NCBI RefSeq assembly: GCF_002632725.1
Contig: NZ_NJAI01000001.1
Coordinates: forward strand, 867,077 to 931,076
Reading direction: 5' to 3'
Length of the DNA stretch: 64,000 bases
DNA from: Xenorhabdus hominickii
GTDB taxonomy: Bacteria; Pseudomonadota; Gammaproteobacteria; Enterobacterales; Enterobacteriaceae
Of this stretch, positions 10,302 to 20,380 are shown in pieces. Position 1 is the stretch's first letter; every line of letters begins with the position of its first letter. The position numbers and the translations under genes are program-made. Below the pieces are notes generated by a model. That model was given only the letters and a program-made list of their open reading frames with translations, did not search any database and was not told the DNA's origin.

Positions 10302-11120
10302 TCACTTCTGGCAGTATAACGCCAAAAGTTCATCAACTTTACTGCGTGCAAGAATATTTCGGCTTATTGTCCGGCGGACTTTAACGATGTGAAGAGACGC
10401 CTGATGATACCATTCCCGTGTCATCGGTGTGTCATGGTTGGATATGAGTACCGGAATACCTTCTTGAGACGCGAGATAATAAGCGATCCGAGCCAGATTT
10501 TCCTGATCGTTGAGGTTAAAACTATTTGTATGGTAGGCCGTAAAATTAGCTGTTGCCGAAAGCGGGGCATACGGGGGATCACAATAAACCACCGAGCCTT
10601 TTGGTGCATTATTGAGTGTGATTTCGTAATGTTGGCAGATGAACGTGGCTTTCCGGGCTTTTTCTGCAAACCAATAAAGCTCATTTTCAGGAAAATAAGG
10701 TTTTTTATAGCGTCCGAAAGGAACGTTAAACTCACCCCGTGAATTATATCGGCAAAGGCCATTATAGCAGTGACGGTTGAGGTAAAGAAACAACATACTG
10801 CGACGAAAGGGATTTTTGCTTTTGTTGAACTCTTCTCTCAGACGATAGAAGTTTTCAGCGGTGTTGAATTCCGCTGAGAATAATGGACGGGCATGATTAA
10901 TAAATTCATCCGCACGAGATTTTACGGTGTCATACAGATCGATCAGATCATTATTGATATCTGATAAAATGTAAGAATCATAATCGGTATTCAGAAATAC
11001 CGAGCCTGCGCCAACAAATGGCTCAATCAAGCAATCGCCCTCTGGCAGATGACGTTTAATGTCATCCACCAAGGGGTATTTTCCACCGGCCCATTTTAAG
11101 AAAGCGCGTTTTTTTTTCAT
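10302..11120 (-). CDS. dam: DNA adenine methylase Dam
   Basis: Methylates adenine N6 in GATC, directing mismatch repair, replication timing and gene expression. 272 residues (E. coli 278). The AdoMet-binding FVGAGSVF (residues 35-42) and catalytic DPPY (181-184) are intact, and the N-terminal KWAGGK is typical. Lies between damX and rpe in the conserved order. Confidence 0.97.
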   Translation of the reverse strand: MKKKRAFLKWAGGKYPLVDDIKRHLPEGDCLIEPFVGAGSVFLNTDYDSYILSDINNDLIDLYDTVKSRADEFINHARPLFSAEFNTAENFYRLREEFNKSKNPFRRSMLFLYLNRHCYNGLCRYNSRGEFNVPFGRYKKPYFPENELYWFAEKARKATFICQHYEITLNNAPKGSVVYCDPPYAPLSATANFTAYHTNSFNLNDQENLARIAYYLASQEGIPVLISNHDTPMTREWYHQASLHIVKVRRTISRNILARSKVDELLALYCQK

Positions 11121-11205
11121 GCCGTCAAATTAGCTATTCAATAATTTCAGAGTCGCAGATTGTACTCTGTTTAGGACAGCATATCAGCGCCTAATCAAAA
11201 TAGTT

Positions 11206-12132
11206 TTATTTTTTCAGATCTTGCTGAACCTGTTGTAGTTTTCTGACCCATGGTTTTTTGGCCTGAACGTCCGCGGGAAGTGAGGAAATGGCGTTTTTGG
11301 CATCAGAAATTGAATTGTAGTTACCGTGGATCAAAATAAACCATGTTTTACCATCGCGTTTCGTTTGATAAACTTTGTAATTTACAAGGTTATTATTTTT
11401 TGCGAAAGCAGTTAAGGTATCAGATCGGCTAGCGCTACTCAATTGGAGTGTGAATCGGTTTGAAGGTGCTTTAAGCAAGTCTACTTTTGTATCAGCTACA
11501 TTCTTTTTATGTACCTGACTTTCTTCTCTTACTTTATGTTCTATTTTTGGTGGTGAAATTTTCTCAGGTTTTTTCTGTTCAACTGGCGGGGTGACCGTTG
11601 GTTGTGCTGGTTTTACAGGGGGGGGGACCAGTTTTTTTTGCACTGAATTATCAATGCTACTCTGTTGTTGATTCAAAGCATCAGAAATATCACCGGGTAA
11701 TTCTATACGCTGATTGTAGCCCCCCATTTCTGTTGCCGGAGGAACATCATTGCTTGGTGCATCTTTAATTGGCTGTGGGCTGATTTCATGTGTTTCAGGT
11801 ATAGATTGGTTTGGAGATATGGGCTGCTCTCCCTGCTCAAAACCTTGGTTGTTGGGAGAACTCGAAGATGAGCCTGAAAGGTTAATTCCCTTTTCGATCG
11901 AGCTTGAAGCTTGCTGTTTTTCATGCGCAGTGGGTGATTTTAAGGCAGAGCTGATGGCAATAATCAGCAGTAAAAGCACCAGAATCCCAATACCGATCAT
12001 CATTTGCTGGCGGGAAATTGCCAGTTTGGGGGAATTAGATTGGTTGCGGGATCGCGAAGGGCGGCGATCGGATGTGTCGGGTTTAAATTCGTTTTCTGTT
12101 TTTTGTTTGTTTTCTGATTTTAATTCGTCCAT
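11206..12132 (-). CDS. damX: DamX, SPOR-domain cell-division protein
   Basis: 308 residues, against 428 in E. coli, so the middle is shorter. Order: basic cytoplasmic N-terminus, one transmembrane helix (about residues 43-65), a long Ser/Pro/Gln-rich periplasmic linker, and a C-terminal SPOR domain (about 225-305, beginning FTLQLSSASR), which binds denuded peptidoglycan glycans at the septum. The start at 12132 follows GGGAGGG and gives MDELKSE; the frame is open ten codons further upstream. Confidence 0.9.
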   Translation of the reverse strand: MDELKSENKQKTENEFKPDTSDRRPSRSRNQSNSPKLAISRQQMMIGIGILVLLLLIIAISSALKSPTAHEKQQASSSIEKGINLSGSSSSSPNNQGFEQGEQPISPNQSIPETHEISPQPIKDAPSNDVPPATEMGGYNQRIELPGDISDALNQQQSSIDNSVQKKLVPPPVKPAQPTVTPPVEQKKPEKISPPKIEHKVREESQVHKKNVADTKVDLLKAPSNRFTLQLSSASRSDTLTAFAKNNNLVNYKVYQTKRDGKTWFILIHGNYNSISDAKNAISSLPADVQAKKPWVRKLQQVQQDLKK

Positions 12133-12399
12133 ATGCCCTCCCAGCAGAGATAATACTGCCAATTATTATTTAACAGGTTTGGCAGTCTGACCTAACTAAA
12201 AACGATAATGCTCTATCTGTTAATGTAGATATTTTATAGCATAACAGCCAGATAATGCTTCATTATTCAGCTTTTATTCTCAGCGTAAATTTTGCCATAT
12301 TCTGAGATCTCATTCAGCGTCTAACTTACTACTTTGCTGGCGATTTTCATCCATCGCAGAGCGGTAGATTAAAATCTGCCATTGGGCATTATCGTGTAT
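12133..12399 (-). other. aroB-damX intergenic region
   Basis: 267 bp with no convincing ORF. No intrinsic terminator was recognised, so it may hold a damX promoter and/or allow read-through from aroB. Confidence 0.4.
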
Positions 12400-13497
12400 T
12401 TAGCTGGTGGATGGCAGACATTGACGAATGGCGTCTAAAATAACGTCCTTCCCAATATCAGAACGGAGTTTTGCTTCTCCAATAGCCGTAGGCAATACCA
12501 GATGCAATTTTCCCGCAGCAACTTTTTTATCGCGCATCATATGGGGTAAATAGGCAGCCGGAGGCATTTGTTTTGGGCCATTAACAGGTAATTTTGCCCG
12601 TTCTAGTAAGCGGATAATGCGCTGGGTATCCTGACTTGAAAATGTGCCGACAAGTTCAGATGCCCGTGCTGCCATTACCATACCGGCAGCGACAGCCTGA
12701 CCATGCAGCCAGACGCCATAACCCATTTCAGCCTCAATCGCATGTCCAAAGGTGTGACCGAGGTTTAACAGTGCCCGCACCCCACTACGTTCTTGCTCAT
12801 CGGCGGCCACAACTAATGCTTTGAGTTCACAGCAGCGACGAATGCAATAAGCCATTGCTTGGCTGTCGAGGGCCAGCAATTTATCTATATTGTCTTCAAG
12901 CCAGCTAAAGAACTCGCCATCCAGAGTGATGCCGTATTTGATAACTTCAGCCAGACCTGCGTGCAACTCTTGAGCAGGTAATGTTTTCAGACAATTGAGA
13001 TCGACAATAACAGAAGCGGGCTGGTAAAAGGCACCTATCATGTTTTTGCCGAGAGGATGGTTGACTCCCGTTTTTCCGCCAACAGAAGAGTCAACCTGAG
13101 AAAGTAGCGTGGTGGGCACTTGGATAAAACGGGAGCCGCGTTGATAACTGGCAGCGGCAAATCCCGTCATATCACCGATTACACCACCACCAAGAGCGAT
13201 AAGTGTTGTGTCACGACCATGATTTTTTTCCAATAATGCGGAAAAAATGTCATTGAGCACAAAAAGTGATTTGTACTGTTCACCGTCAGGTAAGATGACC
13301 TCATTTACCTGAAGATCCATCTCCTGCAATGTTGCTTTCACCTGTTCAAGATACAGGGGTGCCAACGTTTCGTTGGTCACTATCATGACCTGTTGACCAG
13401 CTTGCAGGGGCTTGAATGCCTCACTAGTAGAAAATAGCCCTTCGGCTATGGTAATTGGGTAGCTTCTTTCACCTAACGCAACAGTCACTTGTTCCAT
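12400..13497 (-). CDS. aroB: 3-dehydroquinate synthase
   Basis: Second step of the shikimate pathway, converting DAHP to 3-dehydroquinate with NAD and Zn2+. 365 residues. Visible: [18 protein letters not shown] (NAD region, near residue 105), the [20 protein letters not shown] core, and the zinc ligands Glu in LAEVIKYG and His residues in [11 protein letters not shown] and [10 protein letters not shown]. Lies 45 bp after aroK, the standard aroKB pair. Confidence 0.97.
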   Translation of the reverse strand: MEQVTVALGERSYPITIAEGLFSTSEAFKPLQAGQQVMIVTNETLAPLYLEQVKATLQEMDLQVNEVILPDGEQYKSLFVLNDIFSALLEKNHGRDTTLIALGGGVIGDMTGFAAASYQRGSRFIQVPTTLLSQVDSSVGGKTGVNHPLGKNMIGAFYQPASVIVDLNCLKTLPAQELHAGLAEVIKYGITLDGEFFSWLEDNIDKLLALDSQAMAYCIRRCCELKALVVAADEQERSGVRALLNLGHTFGHAIEAEMGYGVWLHGQAVAAGMVMAARASELVGTFSSQDTQRIIRLLERAKLPVNGPKQMPPAAYLPHMMRDKKVAAGKLHLVLPTAIGEAKLRSDIGKDVILDAIRQCLPSTS

Positions 13498-13542
13498 ATC
13501 AGCTTTCGCCTTATCGTTTGCCGCAGTGCGGGCTCGCTATAA

Positions 13543-14064
13543 TCAGTTTTTTTCCAATAATTCAATGATTTGGTTAGCGACGACTTTGGCGCTTTGCTCA
13601 TCCGTACGAATAGTCACGTCAGCAATTTCCTCGTAAAGAGGATTACGCTCATCAGCCAAATTTTCTAAAACTTCGCGTACAGGTGCATCAACTTGAAGTA
13701 AAGGGCGTTTTTTATCGCGCTGGGTACGAGCTAACTGTTTTTCGATGGTTGTTTCTAAATAGACGACCACACCACGGGCAGACAGACGATTGCGGGTTTC
13801 TTTTGATTTAACTGAACCCCCTCCGGTCGCCAATACGATGCCTTGTTTTTCAGTCAGTTCGTTAATTATTTTTTCTTCGCGGTCGCGGAAGCCGTCTTCG
13901 CCTTCCACATCAAATACCCAGCCCACGTCAGCTCCGGTACGTCGCTCAATTTCTTGATCAGAGTCGTAAAACTCCATATTGAGTTGCTGAGCTAACTGAC
14001 GACCAATAGTGCTTTTGCCGGCACCCATAGGCCCAACCAGAAAGATATTGCGTTTCTCTGCCAT
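13543..14064 (-). CDS. aroK: Shikimate kinase I
   Basis: Phosphorylates shikimate at O3. 173 residues, as in E. coli. The Walker A motif GPMGAGKST is at residues 11-19, the substrate Asp/Arg residues are in [11 protein letters not shown] and GFRDREEK, and ATGGGSV follows. First gene of the aroK-aroB cluster. Confidence 0.97.
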   Translation of the reverse strand: MAEKRNIFLVGPMGAGKSTIGRQLAQQLNMEFYDSDQEIERRTGADVGWVFDVEGEDGFRDREEKIINELTEKQGIVLATGGGSVKSKETRNRLSARGVVVYLETTIEKQLARTQRDKKRPLLQVDAPVREVLENLADERNPLYEEIADVTIRTDEQSAKVVANQIIELLEKN

Positions 14065-14464
14065 GTTTTTGGTATTACTAAGACTATTTGTTAATGATAA
14101 CCCGCCCCGCCAATCAGATTAGCCGCGGGACCTAAACTGAAACCTCATGAGTGAGAATGTGAGATCAGATAGGAAAATTATCTCAGCACATCAACCTATA
14201 TTGCAACTATATAAATCTGACACGAGCTTCTATCAACTGGCTCATGCTTTTATTGGCTGATTGAGAGCCTATTGGGTATAGACTCCTACTTGTGATGTTA
14301 GACCTGCTCACTCAATTAGATAATCCTTGTATGCTAAATTACTCTCAGCGTCAAATCCATAAACAGGTCATATTAAGGAAATTAGTAGTAAATCGAGTAA
14401 AAAAAGCATATTTTCTTTCAACAACACACTGATATTAATGTGGTATTTTTTATTTGGTTAAATA
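14065..14464. other. hofQ-aroK intergenic region
   Basis: A 400-bp AT-rich gap between two minus-strand genes. It should contain the aroK promoter. No ORF, convincing terminator or RNA was recognised. A short GAGCCTATTGGGTATAG at about 14268-14284 resembles the outer edge of the intergenic repeat family, but the body is absent. Confidence 0.4.
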
Positions 14465-15565
14465 TCAGTCAATTGGGGGTGTAATAAAAATTACTAGCTC
14501 CCTGCGGCTGTGTTGTTCTCCTTTTTGGTTAAATAATGAACCCAATACCGGCAAATCTGATAGGTAAGGGACTTTTTGCAGACTCGCGCCTTTTTTCTGT
14601 TGAAAAATACCGCCTAGGATCAGGGTTTCCCCATCTCTGACTGTAACTTGTGTCATGATTTCCTGTTTATCAATGGCTAGATTTTCATTTCCTCCCTGAC
14701 TAATGGGAAAACCGGGCGCGTTCTGGCTGATTTTCAGTGCAAGACGGATTTTTCCCTGCCGCAAAATGTGTGGTGTCACTTCCATGCCTAATACCGCTTC
14801 TTTAAACTGGATTGTCGTTTTGTCTTTGTCTTGAACGACATAAGGAATATCAGAACCCTGTTTGATACTTGCGGGTTGCTGGTGTGAGGCTGTTAGCCGT
14901 GGGCTGGCAATGATATCGAGCTGGTTTTCCTGCTCCAGCGCACTAAGCTCCATTTCCAGCAGGTTTGCATGGATGCGGGCGGCATTCAGTATCAGTTTAT
15001 GGTGTTGATGGCCCGCAGGTTGATGTAGATTCAAACGGTTTAATCCCAGTGCCCGATTTTGTGGGTCTGCGGACATCCCCCAATGAATTCCCAATTCATG
15101 CAGGGCTTCCCTGCTGCTGGTAACAATATGGGCAGTAAGCTGTACTTGCTGCTGAGGTGTATCGACTTCTTTCAGCCAGTTTTTGATACGGGTAATGGCA
15201 TCAAACTTATCTTCCAATATTAAACTATTGGTTAAGGGATCGTGTTCAACTTTCCCCCATTTGGTCAGCAGGGCAGGAAGGTTTTTCTGCAACTGTTCTG
15301 CTACTTTTCCGGCATCAGCATATTTCAAGGTAATCGCCTGATATTCGATCTCCTGTTCTTGTTCATCTCTCTCTGTCGCGGAAAAGTCAGCGTCGTCCTC
15401 TGTTGGAGTTATGGGCGGTTGAAATGGATTTCTCACTGGCTTGTCAAAAACTGGCTTGTTAAAAACGGGTTCGTCAGGAACTAGGTCGTCAAAAATTGGC
15501 TCACCCGAAAAAGCAAAGGTTGGTGTTAACAGACCAATTAGCAGAATAAAAGAATGGCTATTCAT
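14465..15565 (-). CDS. hofQ: HofQ, secretin-like DNA-uptake porin protein
   Basis: An outer-membrane secretin of the PilQ/ComE type, used to take up DNA as a nutrient in E. coli. 366 residues (E. coli about 412). A signal peptide (about 1-20) is followed by a run of short repeats (EPVFNKPVFDKPV), an RNPFQPP motif at 45-51, an N1-type KH-like domain (about 75-130), and the C-terminal secretin domain with QLDIIASPRLTA, ILGGIFQ, VPYLSDLPVLGSLF and ELVIFITP. Overlaps hofO by 4 bases. The RNPF motif is usual in PilP/HofP, which has no gene here. Confidence 0.88.
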   Translation of the reverse strand: MNSHSFILLIGLLTPTFAFSGEPIFDDLVPDEPVFNKPVFDKPVRNPFQPPITPTEDDADFSATERDEQEQEIEYQAITLKYADAGKVAEQLQKNLPALLTKWGKVEHDPLTNSLILEDKFDAITRIKNWLKEVDTPQQQVQLTAHIVTSSREALHELGIHWGMSADPQNRALGLNRLNLHQPAGHQHHKLILNAARIHANLLEMELSALEQENQLDIIASPRLTASHQQPASIKQGSDIPYVVQDKDKTTIQFKEAVLGMEVTPHILRQGKIRLALKISQNAPGFPISQGGNENLAIDKQEIMTQVTVRDGETLILGGIFQQKKGASLQKVPYLSDLPVLGSLFNQKGEQHSRRELVIFITPPID

Positions 15566-16182
15566 GATTTCTCCTCATGGCCAGAATTTGACGGCACCAT
15601 CTCTGGCAAAGGCATATCTGACAAAACGATACGGACAGTCAGCCAATCATCAACGGGGGTAATCGTGAGATGTTTAATCAGTAACGGCGGTTGCAATTGC
15701 TGAATTTCACTCAGGAAATGGAGAAATTGGTCATAGTTTAGTGACAGCATGATATGCCAGAAAACATGATCATTTTCTTTTTGGCTTTTCCACTCCATGA
15801 GTTGGCTACCAGAGTGAGTTAGTGGCAAATGTAGCCGTTTGAGTACGGTGGCATTTGGGGAGAACGTATTTTGTGGTGAAACATTTTGTGTGGGATCGGA
15901 CTGCGTAGAAAGATAGCTATCTGGGCCTAGCTCTGCTGTTATCCGCTGGATCTGCTGTTGGATATCAGTTAGGGATGGCAGCTCAGTCAGCCGTTGTTGG
16001 GATAACGTTGTATTGTGTTTTTGTTCCCCGATGCTGTCTTGGAGGGTATAAATTTCATGCTGCTTCTCCTGCCAAACAAAAAAATAGAACCCCAGCAGTA
16101 GTGGAATAATGACCATTAATTGCTGTGAGAGCAGTAATTGCCACATAGGCCGATGAAACCATTCAAGGTAATTATTGTTCAC
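15562..16182 (-). CDS. hofO: HofO/PilO-like membrane protein
   Basis: 206 residues with one N-terminal transmembrane helix (about 13-36), a coiled-coil-prone segment (about 40-85), and a C-terminal periplasmic domain with the YDQFLHFLSEIQQLQPPLLI pattern of PilO-like ferredoxin-fold proteins. It is longer than E. coli HofO (146). It probably bridges HofN to the secretin. Overlaps hofN by 11 bases and hofQ by 4. Assigned from position and topology more than sequence identity. Confidence 0.75.
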   Translation of the reverse strand: MNNNYLEWFHRPMWQLLLSQQLMVIIPLLLGFYFFVWQEKQHEIYTLQDSIGEQKHNTTLSQQRLTELPSLTDIQQQIQRITAELGPDSYLSTQSDPTQNVSPQNTFSPNATVLKRLHLPLTHSGSQLMEWKSQKENDHVFWHIMLSLNYDQFLHFLSEIQQLQPPLLIKHLTITPVDDWLTVRIVLSDMPLPEMVPSNSGHEEKS

Positions 16183-16720
16183 TGGAACCTCCCATCAACC
16201 AGTTTGCATCAATGGTAAAGGCCTTGAGATGATCTTCAGTCGTGGTCATTTTTTTCAGTTGTACATCAATAAGAGAATTACCGTTTGTCAGATTATTCAA
16301 CAAATCGGAAATATCTTCGTAATTTTGGCTGCGTGCGTTAAAAACCAACTGTCCGCTGTCGTCGCTAAATGCCGTGAGCCAACTTTTTTCCGGTAACAAG
16401 CGGGGAAGTTGACGAAATAACTGCAAATACCGTTGATTCTGTTCCATGACTACCTGTTTTTTCCGTAATTGTTCCGTCAATTGATGGTGGTGTTGCACTG
16501 CTTGAGATGTGTCCCTGATAGATTGTTGTAATTGAGTAAATTGGTGGTCAAATTCCGTTAATTGTCTGCGATATTGTCCAATTTGGGTTATTTGTTGCAT
16601 AGAAATGAACACCAATGTGGCTGCCCACAATATGGTTTGCAAACCGAGTAGTAATGTCCATTTGTGGAATTTGTGTCTCAGTTTTTTCTGGCGCCAAGGT
16701 AAAAAATTAACTTGATACAT
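16172..16720 (-). CDS. hofN: HofN/PilN-like membrane protein
   Basis: 182 residues. The N-terminal MYQVNFLPWRQ is the characteristic cytoplasmic PilN/HofN motif that binds PilM. A transmembrane helix (about 24-42), a coiled coil (about 45-95) and a periplasmic PilN-like domain follow. Overlaps hofM by one base (TAATG) and hofO by 11 bases. Confidence 0.85.
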   Translation of the reverse strand: MYQVNFLPWRQKKLRHKFHKWTLLLGLQTILWAATLVFISMQQITQIGQYRRQLTEFDHQFTQLQQSIRDTSQAVQHHHQLTEQLRKKQVVMEQNQRYLQLFRQLPRLLPEKSWLTAFSDDSGQLVFNARSQNYEDISDLLNNLTNGNSLIDVQLKKMTTTEDHLKAFTIDANWLMGGSSEQ

Positions 16721-17568
16721 TATTGGTCATCCGGCCTGATTGCCAGCCCTGCGGCAATAATGAACGCGTTCATTTTTTCTGGTAAGGGGGGTTGATAGTG
16801 GTGGAATACTGACAAAATCTGCCAGCAATTGGTCAATTTTGTCGGCTCTGTTATCGTTTTTACTGATGTTGTTTGTTCTTCATCACTGTAATAAATGGCA
16901 TCACTTTCTGTTTCTGGTGTCATGGGTAATTGGCCGATGACTTGTGGCAGACAGAGATGCGGTTGTGAAGCTATCAGGCCATAACCAAAAGGACGGCTGG
17001 CGGGAGCGACCCATAACCAGTCCGCCGTGCGCCTGTGAATTAACCAACTGTTATCAGGGACGCCCGCAAGTTTGGCAACATAACGTAATGCACAGGGGGA
17101 AATATCAATAGCGTCAGGAGATAAATCCATATCCGCAAACAAATTCAGCCAGAGGTTGAGATCTTTTTGTCGGGTGGCGCTGATGCAAACCTGCTGATTA
17201 TGGATGCGATAGTCCAATGCAAGGTCACTGACAGGGAATTGTTTTTCGGCATTTGCGTGAACAAACCAGCCAAGTTCAGGCTCCTGCAATGCTGTATTGT
17301 TGGGTAAGGTCACCTGTCGTTGTAAGGTTTGTTGAACAGGTAGTGCGAATTTTAAGCTAATATTTTTAGGTAACAATGGCCGCCATTGCATTAAAATATG
17401 AAGTAATTTTTCAGGTTCTTGTAGCCGTCCTCCTGAAATAATGTCGTCTGGTAAGCGATATTGCCAGCAATGTCGAAGTTGCCAACCGTCACGGCGTTTA
17501 ATGGCTGCGAGAGCACGAATGTAATGATCTTGGATATCCAGTCCGATATACCATTTAGGTGGATACAT
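16720..17568 (-). CDS. hofM: HofM/PilM-like ATPase-fold protein
   Basis: 282 residues of the PilM actin-like fold. The N-terminal WYIGLDIQDHYIRALAA resembles the phosphate-1 loop of that family. Cytoplasmic, expected to bind the HofN N-terminus. First gene of the hofMNOQ operon; divergent from mrcA, as in E. coli. Confidence 0.85.
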   Translation of the reverse strand: MYPPKWYIGLDIQDHYIRALAAIKRRDGWQLRHCWQYRLPDDIISGGRLQEPEKLLHILMQWRPLLPKNISLKFALPVQQTLQRQVTLPNNTALQEPELGWFVHANAEKQFPVSDLALDYRIHNQQVCISATRQKDLNLWLNLFADMDLSPDAIDISPCALRYVAKLAGVPDNSWLIHRRTADWLWVAPASRPFGYGLIASQPHLCLPQVIGQLPMTPETESDAIYYSDEEQTTSVKTITEPTKLTNCWQILSVFHHYQPPLPEKMNAFIIAAGLAIRPDDQ

Positions 17569-17731
17569 GTAGCGATCTCCCTATCTGCGATTTAATGAAA
17601 AGTGATTATTCATGAAATTGTGTTACTGAAAGGTCATATTCATAGTGCTGTATAGCCTTTACACACAGTCCTTTATACTATGTACTGATCGTTTATAAAC
17701 TGCCCTATTAACATGGCGTGAGAAATTTCAG

Positions 17732-20260
17732 GTGAAGTTCATAAAGTATTTTTTGATCCTTATTGTTGTTTGCATTTTATTGGGAACCGCCTCGATTTTT
17801 GGTTTGTACAAATATATCGAGCCGCAGTTACCCGATGTCGCGACTTTAAAGGATGTCCGATTACAAACTCCGATGCAGGTGTTCAGTGCTGATGGCGAAT
17901 TAATAGCCCAATATGGTGAAAAACGTCGTTTGCCACTAACCCTCTCCGAAATGCCTCCCTTGATGGTGAAAGCCTTTATTGCCACGGAGGATAGCCGTTT
18001 TTATGAACACCACGGTGTTGATCCCATCGGTGTTATCCGTGCGGTTTCGGTAGTGATGACTTCGGGTCATGCGTCCCAAGGGGCGAGTACTATTACTCAG
18101 CAGCTGGCGAGAAACTTTTTCCTCTCTCGGGAGAAGACGTTGATCCGTAAGGCCAAAGAAGCGTTTTTGGCGATTAAGATCGAACAATTGCTAACGAAAA
18201 ATGAAATCCTCGAGTTATACCTCAACAAAATCTATCTCGGTAACCGAGCCTATGGTGTCGGGGCAGCGTCTTATGTTTATTTTGGCAAGAGCGCCAATGA
18301 GTTGACGTTGAGTGAAATGGCAATGATTGCCGGATTGCCTAAAGCCCCTTCGACTTTTAACCCACTTTACTCCTACGAACGTGCCGTGAGTCGCCGTAAT
18401 ATTGTCTTGGGACGTATGCTGGATGAGGGGTACATTACCCAGCAGCAGTATAACGAAGCCCGAAATGAGAAGTTGGTGGCCCGTTATCATGCTCCGCAAA
18501 TTGTGTTTTCTGCCCCTTATCTGACGGAAATGGCGAGGCAGGAGATGATTAACCGTTATGGCGAAAACGCTTATACGGATGGGTATAAGGTCTATACCAC
18601 TATCACGCGCAAGACTCAGTTAGCTGCGGCTGATGCTGTTCGTTCCAATGTGATTGATTATGATGTCCGTCATGGCTATCGCGGTGCTCAAGAAGTGCTA
18701 TGGTCGGCTGGTCAGCCTGCATGGAGCCAGACTCAGATCATCGATAAGCTGAAAACCTTGCCTAAATATGGCCCGTTGTTGCCTGCTGTTGTCACTAAAT
18801 CTAATGCAAATCAGGCAGAAGTCATCTTGACGGATGGCAGTAAAATTGAGCTGACGATGGCTGGTGTTCGCTGGGCGCGCCAGTTTAAGACTGATAACCT
18901 GCAAGGGCCTGCTCCGCGTAGTGTCAATGAAGTGATTCGGGTTGGTGAACAGGTCTGGGTCAGGAAAGTCAATGATATCTGGTGGTTGGCACAATTACCG
19001 GAGGTCAACGCAGCGCTGGTTTCCATCAATCCGATGAATGGTGCAATAGAAGCATTGGTTGGTGGGTTTAATTTTGAATTGAGTAAATTTAACCGGATTA
19101 CCCAGTCACTGCGCCAGGTTGGCTCTAACATCAAGCCATTCTTGTATGCTGCTGCGATGGACAAAGGGTTGACGTTGGCATCCCTGCTCAACGATGCCCC
19201 TATCAGCCGTTGGGATGCGGGCGCAGGAACAGATTGGCGTCCGAAGAACTCACCGCCGACTTATGATGGTCCGGTTCGCTTACGACAAGGGTTGGGGCAA
19301 TCCAAGAACGTGGTCATGGTACGAGCCATGCGAGCGATGGGTGTTGATTATGCTGCTGATTACCTGAAACGTTTTGGTTTGCCGGGTGAAAACGTGGTAC
19401 GTACAGAATCTTTGGCGCTGGGTTCGCCTTCTTTTACACCGATGCAATTAGTACGTGGTTATGCGGTGATGGCGAATGGTGGTTATTTAGTTGATCCTTA
19501 CTTCATTGACAAAATTGAGAATGATGAAGGAAAAGTACTGTTCGAAGCGAAGCCTAAAATTGCTTGTCCACAGTGTGAAAACATTCCGGTGATCTATGGT
19601 GATACCACGCGCTCCATTGAATTGTCGGAAGACTCCATTGAAAATGTGGCGCACTCTAATGTTCCTCAGGATCCGACTTTGCCTCAATCTGAGCTGGAAA
19701 GTGTATCGTTGAATATGAGCAGCGATGAGCAGCAATATGCTCCTCATGTTATCAGTACGCCACTGGCATTTCTGATTCATGATGCCCTGAATACCAATAT
19801 TTTTGGCGAATCAGGCTGGATGGGAACTGGCTGGCGTGCAGCCCGGGATTTGAAACGCCGCGATATTGGCGGCAAAACAGGAACAACTAACAGCTCGAAA
19901 GATGCTTGGTTTTCCGGTTATGGTCCAGATATGGTGGCAACAGTCTGGATTGGTTTCGATGATCACAGTAGAAGTCTGGGGCGTACACCTGTCCTTAAAG
20001 GAGAAGGTGGGGCGAAAACGGCCCAGCCCATTTGGGACGATTTCATGAAAGTGGCACTGGAAGGCGTACCGGAAAAAATAATGGAACCACCAGCAGGTAT
20101 TGTTTCTGCTACGATTGATCGTGCGACGGGCAAACTTTCCAATGGTGGTGCATATACTCGCAAGGAATATTTCATTGAAGGCACTCAGCCAACGGAATAT
20201 GCCGTACCAGAAGCGGGAACGACAGTTATTGAGAATGGTGAAAGCCAAGAGCTGTTCTGA
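17732..20260 (+). CDS. mrcA: Penicillin-binding protein 1A
   Basis: A bifunctional peptidoglycan glycosyltransferase/transpeptidase, 842 residues, starting at GTG as in E. coli. N-terminal membrane anchor (about 4-25); glycosyltransferase domain with EDSRFYEHHGVD, GASTITQQLARN and KEAFLAIKIE; OB-like insert; transpeptidase domain with the SXXK motif in RQVGSNIKPF, the SXN motif in GQSKNVVMV and the KTGTT motif in GGKTGTTNSSKD. Followed by a strong bidirectional terminator. In E. coli the next gene is nudE; here a Tc toxin gene intervenes. Confidence 0.97.
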   Translation: MKFIKYFLILIVVCILLGTASIFGLYKYIEPQLPDVATLKDVRLQTPMQVFSADGELIAQYGEKRRLPLTLSEMPPLMVKAFIATEDSRFYEHHGVDPIGVIRAVSVVMTSGHASQGASTITQQLARNFFLSREKTLIRKAKEAFLAIKIEQLLTKNEILELYLNKIYLGNRAYGVGAASYVYFGKSANELTLSEMAMIAGLPKAPSTFNPLYSYERAVSRRNIVLGRMLDEGYITQQQYNEARNEKLVARYHAPQIVFSAPYLTEMARQEMINRYGENAYTDGYKVYTTITRKTQLAAADAVRSNVIDYDVRHGYRGAQEVLWSAGQPAWSQTQIIDKLKTLPKYGPLLPAVVTKSNANQAEVILTDGSKIELTMAGVRWARQFKTDNLQGPAPRSVNEVIRVGEQVWVRKVNDIWWLAQLPEVNAALVSINPMNGAIEALVGGFNFELSKFNRITQSLRQVGSNIKPFLYAAAMDKGLTLASLLNDAPISRWDAGAGTDWRPKNSPPTYDGPVRLRQGLGQSKNVVMVRAMRAMGVDYAADYLKRFGLPGENVVRTESLALGSPSFTPMQLVRGYAVMANGGYLVDPYFIDKIENDEGKVLFEAKPKIACPQCENIPVIYGDTTRSIELSEDSIENVAHSNVPQDPTLPQSELESVSLNMSSDEQQYAPHVISTPLAFLIHDALNTNIFGESGWMGTGWRAARDLKRRDIGGKTGTTNSSKDAWFSGYGPDMVATVWIGFDDHSRSLGRTPVLKGEGGAKTAQPIWDDFMKVALEGVPEKIMEPPAGIVSATIDRATGKLSNGGAYTRKEYFIEGTQPTEYAVPEAGTTVIENGESQELF

Positions 20261-20297
20261 TTTCTTTTCCTTTTAGGATAGGAAATAACCGCAGATA

Positions 20298-20330
20298 AAA
20301 AGCCCCGTCAGGAAACTGACGGGGCTTTTG
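20298..20330. terminator. Bidirectional terminator of mrcA and the Tc toxin gene
   Basis: AGCCCCGTCA GGAAAC TGACGGGGCT with an A run before and a T run after lies between two convergent genes and can serve both strands. Confidence 0.92.
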
Positions 20331-20380
20331 TTATCGCTAAATTATCAATGTATGACTAACGAAATTTCATCATTGAATTA

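Noticed and set aside
14268..14284. Fourth copy of the intergenic repeat
   Set aside because: Only the outer CCTATTGGGTATA edge matches; the interior blocks are absent on either side.
18215..19780. Several minus-strand ORFs of 90-145 codons inside mrcA
   Set aside because: They are antisense to a highly conserved PBP1A gene and have no recognisable domains.
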